From Candidatus Micrarchaeota archaeon CG1_02_51_15 (lineage in GTDB: Archaea > Micrarchaeota > Micrarchaeia > Norongarragalinales > UBA8480), in assembly GCA_001871495.1 (NCBI GenBank), contig MNVG01000019.1:1-37497 (forward strand): a stretch of 37,497 bases of DNA. The letters run 5' to 3'. The notes beneath the pieces were generated by a model. The model saw nothing but the letters and a program-made list of their open reading frames with translations. It did no database searches and was not told the origin of the DNA. The position numbers were made by a program, and so were the translations under genes. Positions 35,953 to 37,497 of this stretch are shown piece by piece. Numbering within the stretch: position 1 is the first letter of the stretch; each line of letters begins with the position of its first letter.

Positions 35953-36288
35953 ATGAAAATGTACGCCAAGAAACACGTTAAGACGATAGATGACGGAAGC
36001 AAGCGCAGCGTTCTCGCGTTGTGCGACGCAACCGTGTTGGGAAAAGTCTTGGAAGAAGGAAAAGTTTTTCTGGACTTGAAAACCAACGCAGGATTCTATA
36101 ACGGCACGCTAGTCAAACCACTGCAAGCCCAGACCATGCTTGAAGAAGCACTTGTCGACGCTCATTGTTCCATAAACGCAGTAGGCGAAAAATCGGTTTC
36201 CTGCCTTGCAAAAGCACTGCCAAGCTTCAAGCCGGAAAAAACCAAGTCAGTCCAAGGCGTGCCACACGCGCACGTCTACCGCGTTTGA
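35953..36288 (+). CDS. DUF424 family archaeal protein
   Basis: A 111-aa protein matching the archaeal DUF424 pattern: an N-terminal strand with LALCDATVLGKVLEEGKVFL, then NAGFYNGTLV, a helix with ANAL-like spacing, and the characteristic ending GVPHAHVYRV. The family is near-universal in archaea and uncharacterised; a link to translation or RNA is sometimes proposed, but nothing here shows it. A GAGGG at 35948-35952 touches the first ATG (35953) but sits six bases before the ATG at 35959, so 35959 may be the real start. The last five codons and the stop recur at 36992-37011 on the far side of the next toxin-antitoxin module. Confidence 0.85.
   Translation: MKMYAKKHVKTIDDGSKRSVLALCDATVLGKVLEEGKVFLDLKTNAGFYNGTLVKPLQAQTMLEEALVDAHCSINAVGEKSVSCLAKALPSFKPEKTKSVQGVPHAHVYRV
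36269..36288 (+). repeat. Direct repeat, left copy (3' end of DUF424 gene)
   Basis: A 20-bp sequence that contains CGTCTACCGCGTTTGA (16 bp identical) and agrees with the right copy at 19 of 20 positions. It encodes the end of DUF424 (HVYRV and stop). Together the two copies bracket the module 3 toxin-antitoxin genes and their promoter. Confidence 0.8.
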
Positions 36289-36301
36289 GGTCTACAGAAA
36301 C

Positions 36302-36309
36302 TTAAATAA
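36302..36309 (+). promoter_or_regulatory. TATA-like box of toxin-antitoxin module 3
   Basis: TTAAATAA lies about 47 bp before the ATG at 36353, inside the repeat-bounded segment. It predicts a start near 36332 and a leader of about 20 nt containing an AGGT near 36340, which could act as a ribosome binding site. The cassette therefore seems to carry its own promoter. Confidence 0.4.
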
Positions 36310-36352
36310 ACAACGGCTTCCCCGAACTTAATTCAAGAAAGGTTTACGCCAC

Positions 36353-36637
36353 ATGACTACAGTTGCAGAATTGAAGAAAAAAATAGTGCCCGTCCTTAAA
36401 AAATCCGGAATAAAACGAGCCGGACTATTCGGCAGTTGGGCACGCGGAGACCAACGCGCCAACAGCGACGTAGACGTTTTGTTCCTGCCTCCAAAGGGAT
36501 TCACGTTATTCGACTTAAGCAGCGTCGCAATCGAACTCAAGACCCTGCTAAAACGCGAGGTAGACCTCGTTTCCTACCGCGGAATACACCCCCTGCTAAA
36601 AGACCAGATTTTAGCTCAAGAGATGCGAATACTATGA
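36353..36637 (+). CDS. mntA: MNT-type nucleotidyltransferase antitoxin (module 3)
   Basis: A 94-aa protein with the catalytic motif GSWARGDQRANSDVDVLF (G-S and D-x-D) preceded by IKRAGLFG. Residues such as FLPPKGF, REVDLVSY and LAQEMRIL match the module 1 antitoxin almost position by position. It should inactivate the HEPN partner by AMP transfer to its active-site tyrosine. The partner's ATG overlaps its stop (ATGA). The gene has its own TATA-like box and is bounded with its partner by 20-bp direct repeats that copy the end of the DUF424 gene, so the module looks like a small transferred cassette. Confidence 0.9.
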   Translation: MTTVAELKKKIVPVLKKSGIKRAGLFGSWARGDQRANSDVDVLFLPPKGFTLFDLSSVAIELKTLLKREVDLVSYRGIHPLLKDQILAQEMRIL

Positions 36638-36987
36638 AACTAGACTCTCCATTATTTCGGTTGAAGCACATCCTCGAACGCATTGAAATGATTGATTTGT
36701 TCATGGACTGCGTTTCGAAAAAAGAATTCATGGAAAACCGAGAGAAACAAGAAGCCGTCCTCCGCTGCTTTGAAATAATAGGCGAAGCCGTAAACCAACT
36801 GTCCAAAGAATTCACTAAAAAACACGCGCGGGTCGACTGGAGTAATTCAGTTGGCCTCCGAATCCGCGCAGCACACTTGTACTACAGTATAGACTGGAAC
36901 ATAGTTTGGGACTCCTACAAAAACGCGCTACCCCAATTCAAGCAGCAAATAGAAAAAATAATCGCGGAAGAAGAAAACAAGACTTAA
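36634..36987 (+). CDS. hepT: HEPN-domain ribonuclease toxin (HepT/DUF86, module 3)
   Basis: A 117-aa protein from ATG 36634, overlapping the antitoxin stop by 4 nt. A longer upstream reading in this frame is only the antitoxin's shadow. It has the DUF86 elements FEIIGEAVNQLSKEF and the active site RIRAAHLY (R-x4-H-x-Y), including the tyrosine that MNT enzymes AMPylate in studied pairs. The C-terminus QFKQQIEKIIAEEENKT is nearly the same as that of the module 1 toxin. It is probably an RNase toxin kept silent by the MNT protein. The stop is followed after 4 bp by the right-hand direct repeat. Confidence 0.9.
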   Translation: MKLDSPLFRLKHILERIEMIDLFMDCVSKKEFMENREKQEAVLRCFEIIGEAVNQLSKEFTKKHARVDWSNSVGLRIRAAHLYYSIDWNIVWDSYKNALPQFKQQIEKIIAEEENKT

Positions 36988-36991
36988 CTCC

Positions 36992-37011
36992 CGCGCGTCT
37001 ACCGCGTTTGA
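36992..37011 (+). repeat. Direct repeat, right copy (duplicate of DUF424 gene end)
   Basis: Shares 19 of 20 bases with 36269-36288. In one frame it still reads RVYRV and a TGA stop, as at the end of DUF424. The distance between equivalent points of the two copies is 723 bp, just the length of the module 3 cassette. Confidence 0.8.
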
Positions 37012-37026
37012 AAAACCATTTCTTTT

Positions 37027-37308
37027 CTACACCGGCACGCACGTGCCGTCACGACAATGCGTCCTGGCACCGCACACAAGGTTCTGAAAACCCACTTGAC
37101 TGCCGTAACAAATGTATTCTCTAACCGCAGTTTCGCTATCGCAAACATCGGAATACCTTCCGTGCGACCCGCTCGTAATCACTCCCGTAGTAGTACCCTG
37201 GTACGCAGTGTCCAACCCGTCGGAGTCAACGCAATCCGAACGCGGGGCAAGCGCCTTTCCAACCGAACACCGCCCAGCAACGCAGTTAAACAAAACACGC
37301 GCACTCAA
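37027..37308 (-). CDS. Secreted Cys-rich domain protein, downstream part of a probable frameshifted gene
   Basis: A 93-residue frame that could start at a TTG (37308), overlapping the upstream frame by 4 nt. It contains a Cys-rich repeat common in secreted proteins of small-genome archaea: CVDSDGLDTAYQG, later SDVCDSETAVREYICYGS, LVCGARTHCRDGTCVPV. Upstream of the TTG the frame stays open to a TGA at 37348-37350 and reads GRDYLARGGS before SARVLFNCVAGRC, which looks like genuine protein. I therefore think it is the continuation of the membrane-anchored N-terminal part at 37305-37493 after a single -1 shift somewhere in 37305-37347. The alternatives are two overlapping genes or a sequencing error. 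Confidence 0.6.
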   Translation of the reverse strand: MSARVLFNCVAGRCSVGKALAPRSDCVDSDGLDTAYQGTTTGVITSGSHGRYSDVCDSETAVREYICYGSQVGFQNLVCGARTHCRDGTCVPV

Positions 37309-37493
37309 ACTACCGCCCCGCGCAAGATAATCCCGCCCTGCTCCGAGTCAACAACGCCCTTAACCGACTGCGAAAGCGAAATGTCGTCAGAATAAACAAA
37401 GTACAAAACCACGCAAGCCAAAACAAAGCCAACTGCAAACACTGCAACGGCAGGCAACAAACTCTTTTCACTCAACGAAACCTTTTTGACCAA
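37305..37493 (-). CDS. Signal/anchor part of the Cys-rich protein, frame broken
   Basis: A 62-residue frame from TTG 37493; the true start may lie beyond the window edge. A basic N-terminus (MVKKVSLSEK) is followed by a hydrophobic helix at about residues 13-34 and about 28 outer residues ending at a TGA in 37305-37307. On its own this is only a membrane anchor with a stub. The next minus frame begins within the stop and carries the Cys-rich domain, so the two are probably one protein of about 155 residues. Confidence 0.5.
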   Translation of the reverse strand: MVKKVSLSEKSLLPAVAVFAVGFVLACVVLYFVYSDDISLSQSVKGVVDSEQGGIILRGAVV

Positions 37494-37497
37494 AAAC

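Overview
The window looks like part of an archaeal chromosome, most likely from a DPANN-type lineage such as Diapherotrites or Micrarchaeota; the exact phylum is a guess. The archaeal signs are A/T-rich TATA-type boxes about 20-35 bp before many starts (several fit leaderless transcripts), frequent GTG/TTG starts, a DUF424 protein, a short archaeosortase, an archaeal-type pilus/secretion ATPase, and MNT-HEPN and AAA_14 genes typical of archaea. GC is about one half by eye. No rRNA, tRNA, CRISPR or transposase gene was seen.

Layout. (1) 1-4395: a divergent pair, a GspE/TadA/FlaI-like ATPase (minus, cut by the window edge) and an archaeosortase (plus), then a charged coiled-coil protein and a 576-aa membrane-anchored Cys-containing protein. 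(2) 4460-31535: three giant paralogous cell-surface proteins of about 2432, 2415 and 2882 residues, all on the plus strand. Each has a short cytosolic leader ending in a [KR]G[IL]P motif, one transmembrane helix, 5-6 carboxypeptidase-regulatory/Ig-like repeats, shared middle domains, a Tyr/Gln-rich linker and a private C-terminal region. The two gaps between them hold minus-strand cassettes: an AAA_14 ATPase plus a truncated YdjM/DUF457 protein, and an AbiEi-AbiEii toxin-antitoxin pair with an operator-like palindrome. (3) 31537-37011: an accessory cluster with three MNT-HEPN toxin-antitoxin modules, an anchored 218-aa protein, a 626-aa charged protein, a partial paralog of that protein's C-terminus broken by an in-frame amber codon, and DUF424. 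The last MNT-HEPN module lies between 20-bp direct repeats that copy the 3' end of the DUF424 gene. (4) 37027-37497: a minus-strand secreted Cys-rich protein that appears frameshifted.

The probable theme is cell-surface biogenesis (secretion ATPase, archaeosortase, giant anchored adhesin-like proteins) with nucleotidyltransferase-based toxin-antitoxin cassettes accumulated around it. The most notable signals are a G8 tract in the second giant gene where either +1 or -1 slippage gives an almost immediate stop, the repeat-flanked toxin-antitoxin cassette, the conserved juxtamembrane motif of the giant family, a base-composition gradient repeated inside each giant gene, and a hairpin-rich 350-bp intergenic region.
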